Origin: Nitrospirillum sp034653275
GTDB lineage: Bacteria > Pseudomonadota > Alphaproteobacteria > Azospirillales > Azospirillaceae
Assembly: GCF_034653275.1 (NCBI RefSeq)
Contig: NZ_JAYEES010000004.1
Location: forward strand, 248,001-312,000
Length of the DNA: 64,000 nt
Direction of reading: 5' to 3'
Each line of letters starts with the position of its first letter. The first letter of the stretch is position 1. This document shows, piece by piece, positions 1 to 9,976 of the stretch. Below the pieces are notes generated by a model. It was given only the letters and a program-made list of their open reading frames with translations, did no database searches and was not told the origin of the DNA. The position numbers were made by a program, and so were the translations under genes.

Positions 1-88
1 GATCGCGTTTAGGCGTGGATCCGCTCGCGGACGGACGCAGCTGTAGCCGGCTGTTGTGGTTCCGATTGAACGCGGCCGGCTATGGCCC

Positions 89-730
89 TCATCCAGGCGG
101 ATTGGCACCACCCGCCCGCACCAGGGTCGCGACATCGGCCGCCCCATCCCGGGCCAGGCCGTCCGCCGTGCCGTCGCGGTCGGCGGCGGGGCGGTTCTGG
201 CTCATCTTCCATTTGCCTTCCAGGCTGGTCAGCGTCAGGCGGAAGCCGACGATGCCGCGCAGTTGCGCCTGGATGAAGTCAGCGGGCGCGTCGCCGACCG
301 CCCAGGGCGCGGCGCGGCCCCCTTCATGCCGGTCGGTCAGGCTGGTCACCAGATCCAACAGGGCGCCGGTGTCCTCGAAGAAGGTGATGGGGCCCCGGGC
401 GTGGATGGTGGCGTAGTTCCAGGTGGGCACCACCTTGCCGGTTTCCGCCTTGGTGGCATACCAGGATGGGGTGATGTAGGCGTCCGGCCCCATAAAGATG
501 GCCAGCGCCGCGCTTCCCGCCGGCGTCTCCCGCCATTGCGGATTGGCCTTGGCGACATGGCCGTAGAGCGTGCCGTAGGGCCCCTCATCCGCGCGCAGCA
601 GCAGGGGCAGGGGGCTGGCCTGGGGCACGCCGTCCGCGCCCACCGTCACCAGGTTGGCCAGGCCGATGGCCGCCATGGCCTGGTGCAATACGGGCAGGCG
701 GTCTTCCTTGAAGTGCGTCGGGCGGTACAT
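89..730 (-). CDS. PaiB-family FMN-binding protein / negative transcriptional regulator
   Basis: 213 aa, the usual length for the PaiB family (split-barrel FMN-binding fold, described in Bacillus as a negative regulator of sporulation and protease genes). The protein opens with MYRPTHF, typical of the family, and carries GHVAKANPQW (about residues 57-66), GPDAYITPSWY (about 81-91), VPTWNYATIHARG (about 101-113) and EGKWKMSQNRP (about 171-181), the conserved blocks around the flavin site. It is divergent from a MocR-type regulator with 127 bp between starts, so that regulator may control it. Physiological role in proteobacteria is uncertain; a flavin-dependent enzyme or sensor function is possible. 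Confidence 0.9.
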   Translation of the reverse strand: MYRPTHFKEDRLPVLHQAMAAIGLANLVTVGADGVPQASPLPLLLRADEGPYGTLYGHVAKANPQWRETPAGSAALAIFMGPDAYITPSWYATKAETGKVVPTWNYATIHARGPITFFEDTGALLDLVTSLTDRHEGGRAAPWAVGDAPADFIQAQLRGIVGFRLTLTSLEGKWKMSQNRPAADRDGTADGLARDGAADVATLVRAGGANPPG

Positions 731-802
731 GGCGGCTGGCTTTCCATGCTGCGATAAGGGACGCGCAGTCTCCCGCCAAACTGGATCGTCCCATAGCGCC
801 AG

Positions 803-819
803 TTATCACATTCTGATAA
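803..819. promoter_or_regulatory. Candidate operator between paiB-like and mocR-like genes
   Basis: Perfect 6-bp inverted repeat TTATCA-N5-TGATAA in the 127-bp divergent intergenic region. Its position between two outward-facing genes, one encoding a GntR/MocR regulator, suggests a binding site for that regulator. Inference only; no consensus for this regulator is known to me. Confidence 0.35.
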
Positions 820-857
820 GTCCAGTAGGTCGGTTCCGGTATCAGGATTACCCGTCC

Positions 858-2282
858 ATGTCCGCCATCGCCCCCCTCTGGAACAGCCTGATGCTGGACC
901 GGCGGGCGCCCATGTCGTTGCAGGACCAGATCGTCGCCTATTTTCGCGATGCCGCCCTGTCCGGCCGCCTGCCTGCCGGCACGCGGCTGCCGTCCAGCCG
1001 GGAACTGGCGCGCGACCAGGGCCTGGCCCGCATCACCGTCGTCCAGGCGTATGACCGGCTGGTGGCGGAGGGCTATGTGCTGGGCCGTGCCGGTGCCGGC
1101 ATGTATGTGGCGGAGGGGGTGGCCGCGGCCGCACCCCGCGCCATCCCCGGCGCCTTGGCGTCCGCCAGCCCCACGGCGCCGACGGCGCCCCCGCTGCCCC
1201 TGGCCATCGGCATCCCCGCGCTGGACCAGTTCCCCTGGGCGGATTGGGCCAAGGCGGGGATGGCGGCGCAGCGCGGACGCCCGGCGCACCTGCTGGCCTA
1301 CGGCGACCCTTGCGGCAGGGCGGAACTGCGGGCCGCCATCGCCGCCTATGTGGCGGTGGCGCGGGGCATCGCCTGCGTGCCTGAGCAGATCATCGTCGTC
1401 AGTGGCGCCCAGCAAGGCATCGACCTCGTGGCCCGCACCCTGCTGTTCCCCGGTGACGCCGTCTGGTTCGAGGAGCCGGGCTATGTTGCCGGCCGGTCCG
1501 TGCTGGCGGCGGCGGGGCTGGAGGTCGTGCCGGTGCCGGTGGATGGCGACGGCATGGACGTCGCCGCCGGCTTGGCCGTCCGTCCAGGCGCCCGCCTGGC
1601 CCTGGTCGCCCCCACCCACCAATATCCCCTGGGCGCCACACTCAGCCTGGGGCGCCGCCTGGCGCTGCTGGATTGGGCCGAGGGGGCCGATGCCTGGGTG
1701 CTGGAGGATGATTACGATGGGGAATACCGCTATGGCGGCCGGCCGCTGACGCCGTTGCACACCCTGGATGGCGGGCGGCGGGTCTTGTACCTGGGGACCT
1801 TCAGCAAGGTCCTGGCCCCGGGCCTGCGCCTGGGGTACCTCATCGTACCGCCGGTCCTGGCGGACCGGTTCGCCGAGGCCAAATGGATGCAGGACCGGGG
1901 GGCGCCCGGCCTGACGCAACAGACCCTGGCGCGCTTCATCACCCAGGGTCGTCTTGCCGCACACGTGCGGCGCATGCGCCCCCTCTATCGCGCCCGGCGC
2001 CTGGCCCTGGTGGCGGCTCTGGCCGAGCACGCCCCCGATGTGCTGGACGCCACCGGCAATCCCGAGGCCGGCCTGCATCTGGTGGCGCGGCTGCGGGTGC
2101 CGGGCGACGACGCCGCCATCGCCAGCGCCGTCCTGGCGCGGGGCGTGAAGGCGGCCGCCCTCTCCCCCTATTACCAGGGAGTCGCACCTGCCGGCGGCTT
2201 CGTCCTGGGCTTCGCCGGCACGGCGGAGGCGGCCATGGCTCCGGCCGTGCGCATCCTGGCGGCGGCGATCCGCCAGGGTTAA
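858..2282 (+). CDS. MocR/PdxR-type transcriptional regulator (GntR wHTH fused to aminotransferase-like domain)
   Basis: 474 aa from the ATG at 858; the frame is open further upstream, but that part has no family similarity and overlaps the divergent paiB-like gene. The N-terminal winged helix (about residues 12-80, with the LPSSRELA motif of GntR regulators) is followed by an alanine-rich linker and a fold-type I aminotransferase-like domain. The PLP-binding lysine lies in GTFSKVLAPGLRLGY (K317), so PLP binding should be retained. Members such as PdxR and GabR sense PLP plus a ligand and usually control a divergent neighbour, here the PaiB-like gene. The stop overlaps by 4 bp the convergent GNAT gene. 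Ligand not predictable. Confidence 0.92.
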   Translation: MSAIAPLWNSLMLDRRAPMSLQDQIVAYFRDAALSGRLPAGTRLPSSRELARDQGLARITVVQAYDRLVAEGYVLGRAGAGMYVAEGVAAAAPRAIPGALASASPTAPTAPPLPLAIGIPALDQFPWADWAKAGMAAQRGRPAHLLAYGDPCGRAELRAAIAAYVAVARGIACVPEQIIVVSGAQQGIDLVARTLLFPGDAVWFEEPGYVAGRSVLAAAGLEVVPVPVDGDGMDVAAGLAVRPGARLALVAPTHQYPLGATLSLGRRLALLDWAEGADAWVLEDDYDGEYRYGGRPLTPLHTLDGGRRVLYLGTFSKVLAPGLRLGYLIVPPVLADRFAEAKWMQDRGAPGLTQQTLARFITQGRLAAHVRRMRPLYRARRLALVAALAEHAPDVLDATGNPEAGLHLVARLRVPGDDAAIASAVLARGVKAAALSPYYQGVAPAGGFVLGFAGTAEAAMAPAVRILAAAIRQG

Positions 2283-2836
2283 GCCACCAATTCCTTGCGC
2301 ATGGGCACGAACGCGATGGTCTGCCCGTTGGGCAGGGGGTGGAGCACCTCGCCCGTGGGGTGGAAGCCCAGGGCGCGGTAGAGCGGCACGCCGGGCAGGG
2401 TGCCCATCAGTTCCAGCGCCTGGAAGCCGGCCGCCCGCGCCTCCGCCTCGCAGGCTTCCAGCAGGGCGCGGCCGATGCCCTGGCGCGCGCGCTGGGGATG
2501 GACGAAAAAGGCGCGGATGCGGGCGGGGTCGCGGGCCGGATCCAGCATCTGCGGGCTGCGGTCGGGGCGGGCATCGCCACCGAACAGGGTCATGCGCCGG
2601 CTCCACCCGCCGCAACCGACGAACAGGCCGTCCGCCTCCTCCGCCACGAAATAGGTCTGGTCATGGATCAGGTCGCTGTCCACACCGAAGGCGCCGGCCA
2701 GCGCGCCCTCCACCACCTCGGGCGTGTAGTGGTCGCCGCTGAGGCCCCGGGCGGATGCCTGGATCAAGGCCTGCAACGCCGGCTTGTCCGCCAATGTCGC
2801 CTTGCGCAAGGTGTAGGCCACGGTGTTCCCTCCCAT
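2279..2836 (-). CDS. GNAT-family N-acetyltransferase
   Basis: 185 aa single-domain GCN5-related acetyltransferase. The acetyl-CoA pyrophosphate-binding segment PQRARQGIGRALLEACE (about residues 114-130; Q/R-x-x-G-x-G/A signature) is clear, followed by the beta-strand/helix segment ending LYRALGFHPTGE. The ORF starts MGGNTVAYTLRKAT; a GTG at codon 6 is an alternative start because family similarity begins at AYTLRKAT. It is convergent with, and overlaps by 4 bp, the MocR-type gene. The substrate cannot be inferred; the closest group is small-molecule or amino-group acetyltransferases of the 'histone acetyltransferase HPA2-like' kind. Confidence 0.88.
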   Translation of the reverse strand: MGGNTVAYTLRKATLADKPALQALIQASARGLSGDHYTPEVVEGALAGAFGVDSDLIHDQTYFVAEEADGLFVGCGGWSRRMTLFGGDARPDRSPQMLDPARDPARIRAFFVHPQRARQGIGRALLEACEAEARAAGFQALELMGTLPGVPLYRALGFHPTGEVLHPLPNGQTIAFVPMRKELVA

Positions 2837-2911
2837 CCTCGATCCATGCCTTAAGCCGTTGATGATACACTGGCTTCACCACCTGTCCCGTCGCTTTGGG
2901 GAATTGCCGCC

Positions 2912-3250
2912 ATGACGCCAGACGATTTCCGCCGTATCGCGTGCTCGCTGGCCGGGGTGGAAGAGGGCGCGCACATGGGCCATGCCGATTTCCGCGCGGG
3001 GAACCGCATCTTCGCCACCCTGGATCCGGACCTCGGGCGGGGCATGGTCAAGCTGGCGGTGGAGGAGCAGGAGATGCGTGTGGCGGCGGCGCCGGCCGTT
3101 TTCCAGCCGGTCCCGGGCGGCTGGGGCCGGAGCGGCGCCACCCATGTGGCCTTGGGGGCCGCCGACGAGGCCACGCTGACCGGCGCCGTGACGGCGGCGT
3201 GGCGGTTGGCGGTGGCCCTGGGGCCGACACGGCCCCGAAAAAGGAAATAG
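2912..3250 (+). CDS. MmcQ/YjbR family protein
   Basis: 112 aa, matching the small MmcQ/YjbR family (CyaY-like fold; often labelled DNA-binding, function poorly known). The N-terminus MTPDDFRRIACSLAGVEEG, the following GHADFRAGNRIFATL segment and the C-terminal GWGRSGATHVAL...AAWRLAV part follow the family pattern in which a short Phe/Arg-containing strand pair precedes a C-terminal helix. A second, more diverged member lies at 10387-10752. It stands alone between two convergent-strand neighbours. Function not assigned. Confidence 0.82.
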   Translation: MTPDDFRRIACSLAGVEEGAHMGHADFRAGNRIFATLDPDLGRGMVKLAVEEQEMRVAAAPAVFQPVPGGWGRSGATHVALGAADEATLTGAVTAAWRLAVALGPTRPRKRK

Positions 3251-3280
3251 CCAGCCGACACGCGCCCGCAAGAACCCAAC

Positions 3281-4159
3281 CTAGTTCCTGACTCCCGGCG
3301 CGTCCTGCTTCAGCCACCATATGGCCAGTTCCTCGGCCGGCAGGCCGGGGCTGTAGAGGAAGCCCTGGGCCACGGGCACGCCCAGGGCGCGCAACCGCTC
3401 GGCCTGGTCCTCCGTTTCCACGCCCTCGGCCACCACCTTGGCGTCGATGACGGCCGCCACCTGGATGATGGCGCGCACCAGCATGTCCGACTTGGCGTCC
3501 TGGTTCATGCCTTGGACGAAGCGGCGGTCGATCTTCACCGTCGTGGCGGGCAGGCGGTTCAGGTAGCTCAGCGAGGAATAGCCGGTGCCGAAATCGTCCA
3601 AGGCCACGCCGAAGCCCCGGTCCCGCAGGCCCTGGATATGGTCGAACGTGCGCGCGTCGTCGCCGACGAAGACGGATTCGGTGATTTCCATCTCGATGCC
3701 TTCGGCTGAGGCCTCCTGCGCCATCAGCACACCGTCGATGCCTTGCAGGAAATCCGCCTGCTGCACCTGCAGGGCGCAGACGTTCACCGCCACCGGGATG
3801 TCCAATCCCTCCGTCCGCCAGGCGCGGCGCTGGCGGATGGCCATTTCCAGCACCTGCAGGCCCATGGGCAGCACAAGGCCGCTGGCCTCCGCCAGATCCA
3901 GGAACTGGGCCGGCATCAGCAGGCCGTGCCGGGGGGATTGCCAGCGCACCAGCGCCTCCACCCCCACGGGTCGGCTGGTCATCAGGTCCAGCTTGGGCTG
4001 GTAGTGCAGCACCAGTTCGCGGTTGCGCAGGGCGGCGCGGAATTCCGCCAGCAGCGCCAGGCCGGCATGGTTGCGCCGTTCCAGTTCCGGATTGAACGCG
4101 ATCAGCCGGCCCCGCGCGCGCAGTTTCGCATCCTTCAAGGCCAATGACGCCTGCTGCAC
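3281..4159 (-). CDS. EAL-domain c-di-GMP phosphodiesterase part of a frameshifted REC-DUF3369-GGDEF-EAL regulator
   Basis: 292 aa ORF opening at a GTG. Residues 1-30 (ending LRARGRLIAFNPELERR) are the last strand and helix of a GGDEF domain, so this is not an independent gene but the C-terminal half of the regulator encoded immediately upstream. The EAL domain is intact in its key motifs: EALVRW (E68), a conserved NVCALQ, ITESVFVGD, DDFGTGYSSL, KIDRRFV and VVAEGVET, so phosphodiesterase activity on c-di-GMP is predicted. The reading frame joins the upstream ORF if one G is restored in a five-G run (complement of 4181-4185). As written, translation would need re-initiation or frameshifting. 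Confidence 0.85.
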   Translation of the reverse strand: MQQASLALKDAKLRARGRLIAFNPELERRNHAGLALLAEFRAALRNRELVLHYQPKLDLMTSRPVGVEALVRWQSPRHGLLMPAQFLDLAEASGLVLPMGLQVLEMAIRQRRAWRTEGLDIPVAVNVCALQVQQADFLQGIDGVLMAQEASAEGIEMEITESVFVGDDARTFDHIQGLRDRGFGVALDDFGTGYSSLSYLNRLPATTVKIDRRFVQGMNQDAKSDMLVRAIIQVAAVIDAKVVAEGVETEDQAERLRALGVPVAQGFLYSPGLPAEELAIWWLKQDAPGVRN

Positions 4160-5541
4160 CAGCAGGTCGCCGGTCGGCTGCCCCCATCCTCCCCGGTCGC
4201 ATCGGCGCCGGTGAAGGTGCAGCCGCTGGTGGCCGACAGGCTGGCATGGCGGCCGGCGACATCGAACCCGGTCTCGAACGCCACCTCCAGCCGGCTTTCC
4301 AGCAGGGCCAGCGACAGGTCCGCCTGCACCGGGGCGGGCAGGGCCAGGGCGAAGCGGTCGCCGCCGAAGCGGCTGATGGCCACGGCTTCGGGGAAATTGG
4401 CCACCAGGCGGTGCCCAACGGCGCGCAGCAGCGCATCCGCGACCTGGAAGCCCAGGCGCGCGTTGATGAAGTGGAACTGGTCCAGATCCAGCAGGATGAC
4501 CACCAGGTTCTGGCCGGGCGCCGCCCGGTCCAACGCCGCCCGGTCCAACGCCGCGATGAAGCCGGCGCGGTTGGGCAGGGCGGTCAGCGAGTCGGTGAAG
4601 GCGACGGACCGCAGGTGCTCGAACAGGGTCGCGGTCTCGAAGCCCAGCGCCACGTTGATGGTGAACAGGCGCACCAGGTCGCGCTTCTGCTCATCCACCG
4701 GCGTGGGGGTGGACATGTAGATGGCCGCCGGGTGGGCGCTGCCCGATTGCAGGTACAGGATGTCGCCGCCCCGGCTCTTGAACCCCTCGCGGCGGGAGAA
4801 CGCCTCCAGCAAGGCGGCCTCGATCTCAACATTGCCCAGGCTGGCCAAGGGCTTGCGGATGTGGCCGGCGAAGCGGCCGGCGGCCGCCACGATGACGGGG
4901 CCGTCCACCGTGCCCTGGGCGCACAACAGGCCCTCGGGCTCCATGCCCATCTGGGCCGCCAGCTGGATCAGGACGCCGGCGCTGAACTCGTTCAGGCTGC
5001 GCTCGCTGAACAGGTCGGCGGAGGCCTTGATCACCTGCTCCAGCCCCCGGCGGTGCCGGTCCAGCGCCACGATCTGCTCATAGGACCTGAGGGCGGTGAT
5101 GATGCTGGAGGCCAGGCGGGTGACCGTCAGCTCGGTCTTGGCCTTGTAATCGTTGATGTCGTACTGGCGGATGACCTCCAGCTCGGGGGCGTAGCCCGGC
5201 TGGCCCGTGCGCAGCACGATGCGCACCTGGTCGTTGCGCAATTCCTCCCGGATGCGGCGCACCAGATCCAGGCCGGCGCGTTCATCCTCCATCACCACGT
5301 CCAGCAGCACGACGGCGATGTCGGGCGTGCCGGCCAGGTACTCGAACGCCTCCCAGGCGGTATAGCAGCTGTCCAGCGTCAGCGGCCGGCCGCGAAAATC
5401 CATGCCTTCCAGCGCCAGGCGGGTGGCCAGGTGCACCTGCTCGTCGTCGTCGACAACCAGGATGCGCCAGCCCGGGCCGCTGTGCCGCGCGGTTCCCCGG
5501 TCATCTTCGATATGGATCAGAGCCTCGGCCGGGTTCGCCAT
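4135..5541 (-). CDS. Response regulator with REC, DUF3369 and degenerate GGDEF domains (N-terminal part of split gene)
   Basis: 468 aa as read. REC domain residues about 26-150 with acidic pocket DDD (31-33), phospho-acceptor D81 in VVLLDVV and a conserved Lys near 134; DUF3369 sensor-like domain about 160-320; GGDEF domain from about 325. The catalytic signature is GGDRF (393-397) instead of GG(D/E)EF, so cyclase activity is probably lost. After GADATGEDGG the frame changes and the last 18 residues are nonsense, while the other frame continues QPTGDLLVQQASLAL into the EAL ORF. The start overlaps the stop of the sensor kinase by 1 base (TGATG), so the two are translationally coupled partners. 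Confidence 0.87.
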   Translation of the reverse strand: MANPAEALIHIEDDRGTARHSGPGWRILVVDDDEQVHLATRLALEGMDFRGRPLTLDSCYTAWEAFEYLAGTPDIAVVLLDVVMEDERAGLDLVRRIREELRNDQVRIVLRTGQPGYAPELEVIRQYDINDYKAKTELTVTRLASSIITALRSYEQIVALDRHRRGLEQVIKASADLFSERSLNEFSAGVLIQLAAQMGMEPEGLLCAQGTVDGPVIVAAAGRFAGHIRKPLASLGNVEIEAALLEAFSRREGFKSRGGDILYLQSGSAHPAAIYMSTPTPVDEQKRDLVRLFTINVALGFETATLFEHLRSVAFTDSLTALPNRAGFIAALDRAALDRAAPGQNLVVILLDLDQFHFINARLGFQVADALLRAVGHRLVANFPEAVAISRFGGDRFALALPAPVQADLSLALLESRLEVAFETGFDVAGRHASLSATSGCTFTGADATGEDGGSRPATCWCSRRHWP

Positions 5542-7403
5542 CAGCCGGGCTCCCTTGGTGAGGGGGACGGCGCGTCGGGGGAGGGCCCGCCCAGCGCGCT
5601 GGCGCGGGTGCCGGGCCCGAGGGACGCGTCGTCGGCGGCATGCGGCGCCGTCAGGGGCACGGTCAGCGTCACGGTCGTCCCCTCACCGGGCGTGGAGGCC
5701 ACGGCGATGGCCCCGCCCAGGATGCCCGTGACGATGTTGTAGACGATATGCATGCCCAGGCCCGATCCCCCCTGGCCCATCTTGGTGGTGAAAAATGGTT
5801 CGAACAAGCGTCGCCGCACATCCTCGCCCATCCCGGCGCCGTTGTCCTGCACGCGCAGGGTTACATCCCGCGCGTTGCGGCTGGCCTCGATGCGCAGCAG
5901 TTGCCCCGTGGCCTGGCGTTCCCGCGCCGGCAGGGCGGCGTCGAAGGCGTGCAGTTCCGCGTTCTGGATCAGGTTGGTCAGCACTTGGCCCAGGGGGCCG
6001 GGGTAGCTGTCCAGGTCGATGCCATCCGGGATGGCGGTCTCCACCCTGAAAGAGGCGCGCCGCAGCATGGGGCCCAGGGTGGTCAGGGTGTCGGAGACCA
6101 TTTCGCCCAGGTTGAAGCGGCGGCGCTGGGAACTGGCGCGGTCCACCGCCACCTGCTTGAAGTGCTGCACCAGGGTGGTCGCGCGGTCCAGGTTGCGCTC
6201 CAGCAGGTCGGTGCTGTCACGCGCCACCCGGGCGAAGCGGTCCACCGTGCTCTGCCGCAACTGTCCGGCCTCGATGGCCGCCAGGAAGCGTTTGGTCTCC
6301 AACGCCAGTGTGCTGCTGGCGCTGACGGCCACGCCAAGGGGGGAGTTCACCTCGTGCGCCACCCCCGCGACCAGGGACCCCAGGGCGGCCAGCTTCTCCG
6401 ATTCCACCAGCTGGTCCTGCAGCTGGCGCAGCGTGGCCAGGTTGGTCTCCGCCTCGGTCTTGGCGGCGGACAGGGACTGCGCCTCGGTGGTGCGGGCGGC
6501 GATCAACCGGTCGCGTTCCGCGCTTTTGTCGCGCAGCACGGCCAGGGCGGCTGCCAGGCCGGCGATCTCGTCCCGCCGGTCGGTGCAGGGCAGGGGATGG
6601 TCGTAATGGCCTTGGGCGAAGGCCTCGGTGGCCAGGGTCATGGCCTGGATGGGGGCGGCGATGGTGCGTATGGCCAGCCAGGCCAGGGTGGCGCCCGCCA
6701 CCACCGCCAGGCCGATGGCGGACCACAGCAGCAGGCGGGTGGCGGCATAGATGGTGTTGCCTTCGCGGGCCGTGGCCCGGCCCTGGTTCACGTTGAACGC
6801 CAGGTCGCGCAGGATGGCGTCGGTCGCCTGGGTGTCGGCATCCCGCAGCGGACCGTTGTAAAGGGCGATGGCTTCGTCCCGGTTGTGTTCCCGCACCAGC
6901 TCGCGCAGGCGCATCTGGTACTGCTGCCCAGCGGCCCAGGCCTGGTCGAAGGCGTGCAGGCGCTGCTCATCCTCCGTGTTCATCACGATGTATTGCTGAT
7001 AGTCGCGGCGCGCGATCTCCACATCCTGGTTGCGCTGGTCCAGCGCCTGCAGGCTGCGCTCCAGATCCGCCTCGGGAGCGAACAACAGCCGCGCCTCCGC
7101 CAGGCGGTGGCTCTTGATGGCTGAGATCATCTGCCCGTTCACGGCGGTGCTGGGCAGCCAGTTGTCGCGGATGACGGCCGCCTTGTCGTTGAGCGCGCCC
7201 AGCCGGTCCATGGCCAGCCCGCCCACCAGCGCCACACCCAGGGTCAGCAGGCTGAAGGCCAGCAGCAGGCGCAGCCGCAAGGTCAACCCGCCGGCGGTGC
7301 GCGCGATCCGGTTGGACAAATCGGCCGGGGGCAGGAACGGGGCGGTGGCGGCCATCTCCGCCGTTCCCATTTCAAGCGACCGGGGGCCGGAGGACTGTGC
7401 CAT
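5541..7403 (-). CDS. Membrane sensor histidine kinase (4HB-like sensor, HAMP, HisKA, HATPase)
   Basis: 620 aa. Transmembrane segments near residues 42-66 and 225-245 flank a periplasmic helical sensor of about 160 residues resembling MCP four-helix-bundle domains (LNDKAAVIRDNWLPS motif). A HAMP domain follows (about 246-300), then a coiled linker, a HisKA domain with phospho-acceptor H350 in AGVAHEVNSPLG, and a HATPase with DNGAGMG and FEPFFTTKMGQGGSGLG. HEVNSPLG is typical of kinases paired with DUF3369 regulators. The stop codon overlaps the start of the downstream response regulator. Signal sensed is unknown. Confidence 0.92.
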   Translation of the reverse strand: MAQSSGPRSLEMGTAEMAATAPFLPPADLSNRIARTAGGLTLRLRLLLAFSLLTLGVALVGGLAMDRLGALNDKAAVIRDNWLPSTAVNGQMISAIKSHRLAEARLLFAPEADLERSLQALDQRNQDVEIARRDYQQYIVMNTEDEQRLHAFDQAWAAGQQYQMRLRELVREHNRDEAIALYNGPLRDADTQATDAILRDLAFNVNQGRATAREGNTIYAATRLLLWSAIGLAVVAGATLAWLAIRTIAAPIQAMTLATEAFAQGHYDHPLPCTDRRDEIAGLAAALAVLRDKSAERDRLIAARTTEAQSLSAAKTEAETNLATLRQLQDQLVESEKLAALGSLVAGVAHEVNSPLGVAVSASSTLALETKRFLAAIEAGQLRQSTVDRFARVARDSTDLLERNLDRATTLVQHFKQVAVDRASSQRRRFNLGEMVSDTLTTLGPMLRRASFRVETAIPDGIDLDSYPGPLGQVLTNLIQNAELHAFDAALPARERQATGQLLRIEASRNARDVTLRVQDNGAGMGEDVRRRLFEPFFTTKMGQGGSGLGMHIVYNIVTGILGGAIAVASTPGEGTTVTLTVPLTAPHAADDASLGPGTRASALGGPSPDAPSPSPREPG

Positions 7404-7612
7404 GAGCCATGCTTCCGCTTGCGATCCGCCGTCGTGCCTATCCCGGCATCGGGGCGGCTGGTGCTGTCCAGACGGTGCCCCGGGCGGGAAAAGACACGTT
7501 ATCCCCTGAGCTTAACGTCTGCCGACGGTGGTGGACAGGGGGCTGGCTCTATCCTCCGGTACAGGACGGCGGTGGGCAAGGGTGCGAAAGAGGGGGCGGC
7601 GGCGCGTTCCGC

Positions 7613-7648
7613 GCAAAAGAAAAGGGCCGCCCGGCTGGACGGCCCTTT
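7613..7648 (-). terminator. Rho-independent terminator downstream of glnA
   Basis: On the minus strand a GC-rich hairpin (AAAGGGCCGTCC paired with GGGCGGCCCTTT) is followed by TCTTTT, 36 bases past the glnA stop. Confidence 0.8.
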
Positions 7649-7683
7649 CCCGATAGGGGGCTTCCCGAAGGAAGCCAATCCAA

Positions 7684-9093
<1,410 letters not shown>

Positions 9094-9238
9094 CTTGATG
9101 GGTTCCCTAAAGTTCTGGGAGATGTTGGGTGACTACTGACTTCGCGTACATGGGCGGGAACATCGCTGCGCCCCCCATCCCATAATGTTCCGGCGCCCTG
9201 GGTTGCTCCCATCCCGGGCCGCCAGCCCCAAACGTATG

Positions 9239-9261
9239 ATCAATGATCCATGACCATTGAT
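9239..9261. promoter_or_regulatory. Inverted repeat in the glnB-glnA spacer
   Basis: ATCAATG-N9-CATTGAT, a perfect 7-bp inverted repeat, 145 bp before the glnA start. This AT-rich island sits in an otherwise GC-rich 263-bp spacer, where Azospirillum-type glnBA operons are known to carry a second promoter for glnA. Function inferred from position only. Confidence 0.35.
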
Positions 9262-9356
9262 ATCCCGGACGGCGAAGCGCCCGGCCGTTTCCGTCCACGC
9301 CGTCGTCGCACGCGCCGCACCCCGCCCCGGCGGGGGCGATGTCCGGCGGACCGGCG

Positions 9357-9695
9357 TCAGACGGCGTCCGGCCCCCGTTCGCCGGTGCGGATGCGGATGA
9401 CATCCTCCACCGGAGTCACGAAAATCTTGCCGTCGCCGATGCGGCCGGTGTGCGCCGCCTGCTGGATGGCCTCTATGGCGCGATCGACCAGCTGATCGTC
9501 CATCACGATCTCGATCTTCACCTTGGGCAGGAAGTCCACGACATACTCCGCGCCGCGATACAGCTCGGTATGGCCCTTCTGCCGGCCGAAGCCCTTGGCC
9601 TCGGTCACGGTGATGCCCTTGATGCCGACTTCGTGCAGCGCTTCCTTCACCTCGTCCAGCTTGAACGGTTTGATGATGGCTTCGATCTTTTTCAT
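9357..9695 (-). CDS. glnB: Nitrogen regulatory protein PII
   Basis: 112 aa, exactly PII length. MKKIEAIIKPFKLDEVKEAL is the canonical opening, the T-loop has the uridylylation tyrosine Y51 in YRGAEYVVDFLPK, and the C-terminal PROSITE-type block GDGKIFVTPVEDVIRIRTGE is intact. PII integrates 2-oxoglutarate, ATP/ADP and (through GlnD uridylylation) glutamine status, and signals to GlnE, NtrB and transporters. It precedes glnA on the minus strand. A candidate sigma-54 site and an NtrC-like palindrome lie upstream, fitting nitrogen-controlled expression. Confidence 0.97.
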   Translation of the reverse strand: MKKIEAIIKPFKLDEVKEALHEVGIKGITVTEAKGFGRQKGHTELYRGAEYVVDFLPKVKIEIVMDDQLVDRAIEAIQQAAHTGRIGDGKIFVTPVEDVIRIRTGERGPDAV

Positions 9696-9909
9696 CGCTT
9701 ACGGCCACGCCTTCGCTTCAAGGGCGGGGGATGATCGGCGCCGGTGCCGGGTCTGCGGGGCCCAACGGGACCGCATGCCTGGGAACTTATGCCGGAAACC
9801 CCCCACGATTTTCAATTCGATGTCTGGCCCATAGACAACACGGGTGGGGCGCGTCCCGCAACAGGCGTCGCCGCCCCCATGTGGCCCGGCCAGACCGGGG
9901 CAACAGGAT

Positions 9910-9925
9910 AGCACGCCCCATGCCA
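9910..9925 (-). promoter_or_regulatory. Candidate sigma-54 promoter for glnB-glnA
   Basis: On the minus strand: TGGCATGGGGCGTGCT, matching TGGCAC-N5-TTGC(A/T) with two mismatches and the required 10-base GG-to-GC spacing. It lies about 215 bp before the glnB start, with an NtrC-like palindrome about 50 bp further upstream. A long leader would result. Confidence 0.55.
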
Positions 9926-9976
9926 ACCGAGCGGATGGGGCGGGCCCGGCCCTCCGGCCCCGGTGGCTCCAACGTA

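Noticed and set aside
585..2615. 676-codon minus-strand frame over mocR-like and GNAT genes
   Set aside because: Antisense to the well-supported MocR gene, and out of frame with the GNAT gene; no motif.
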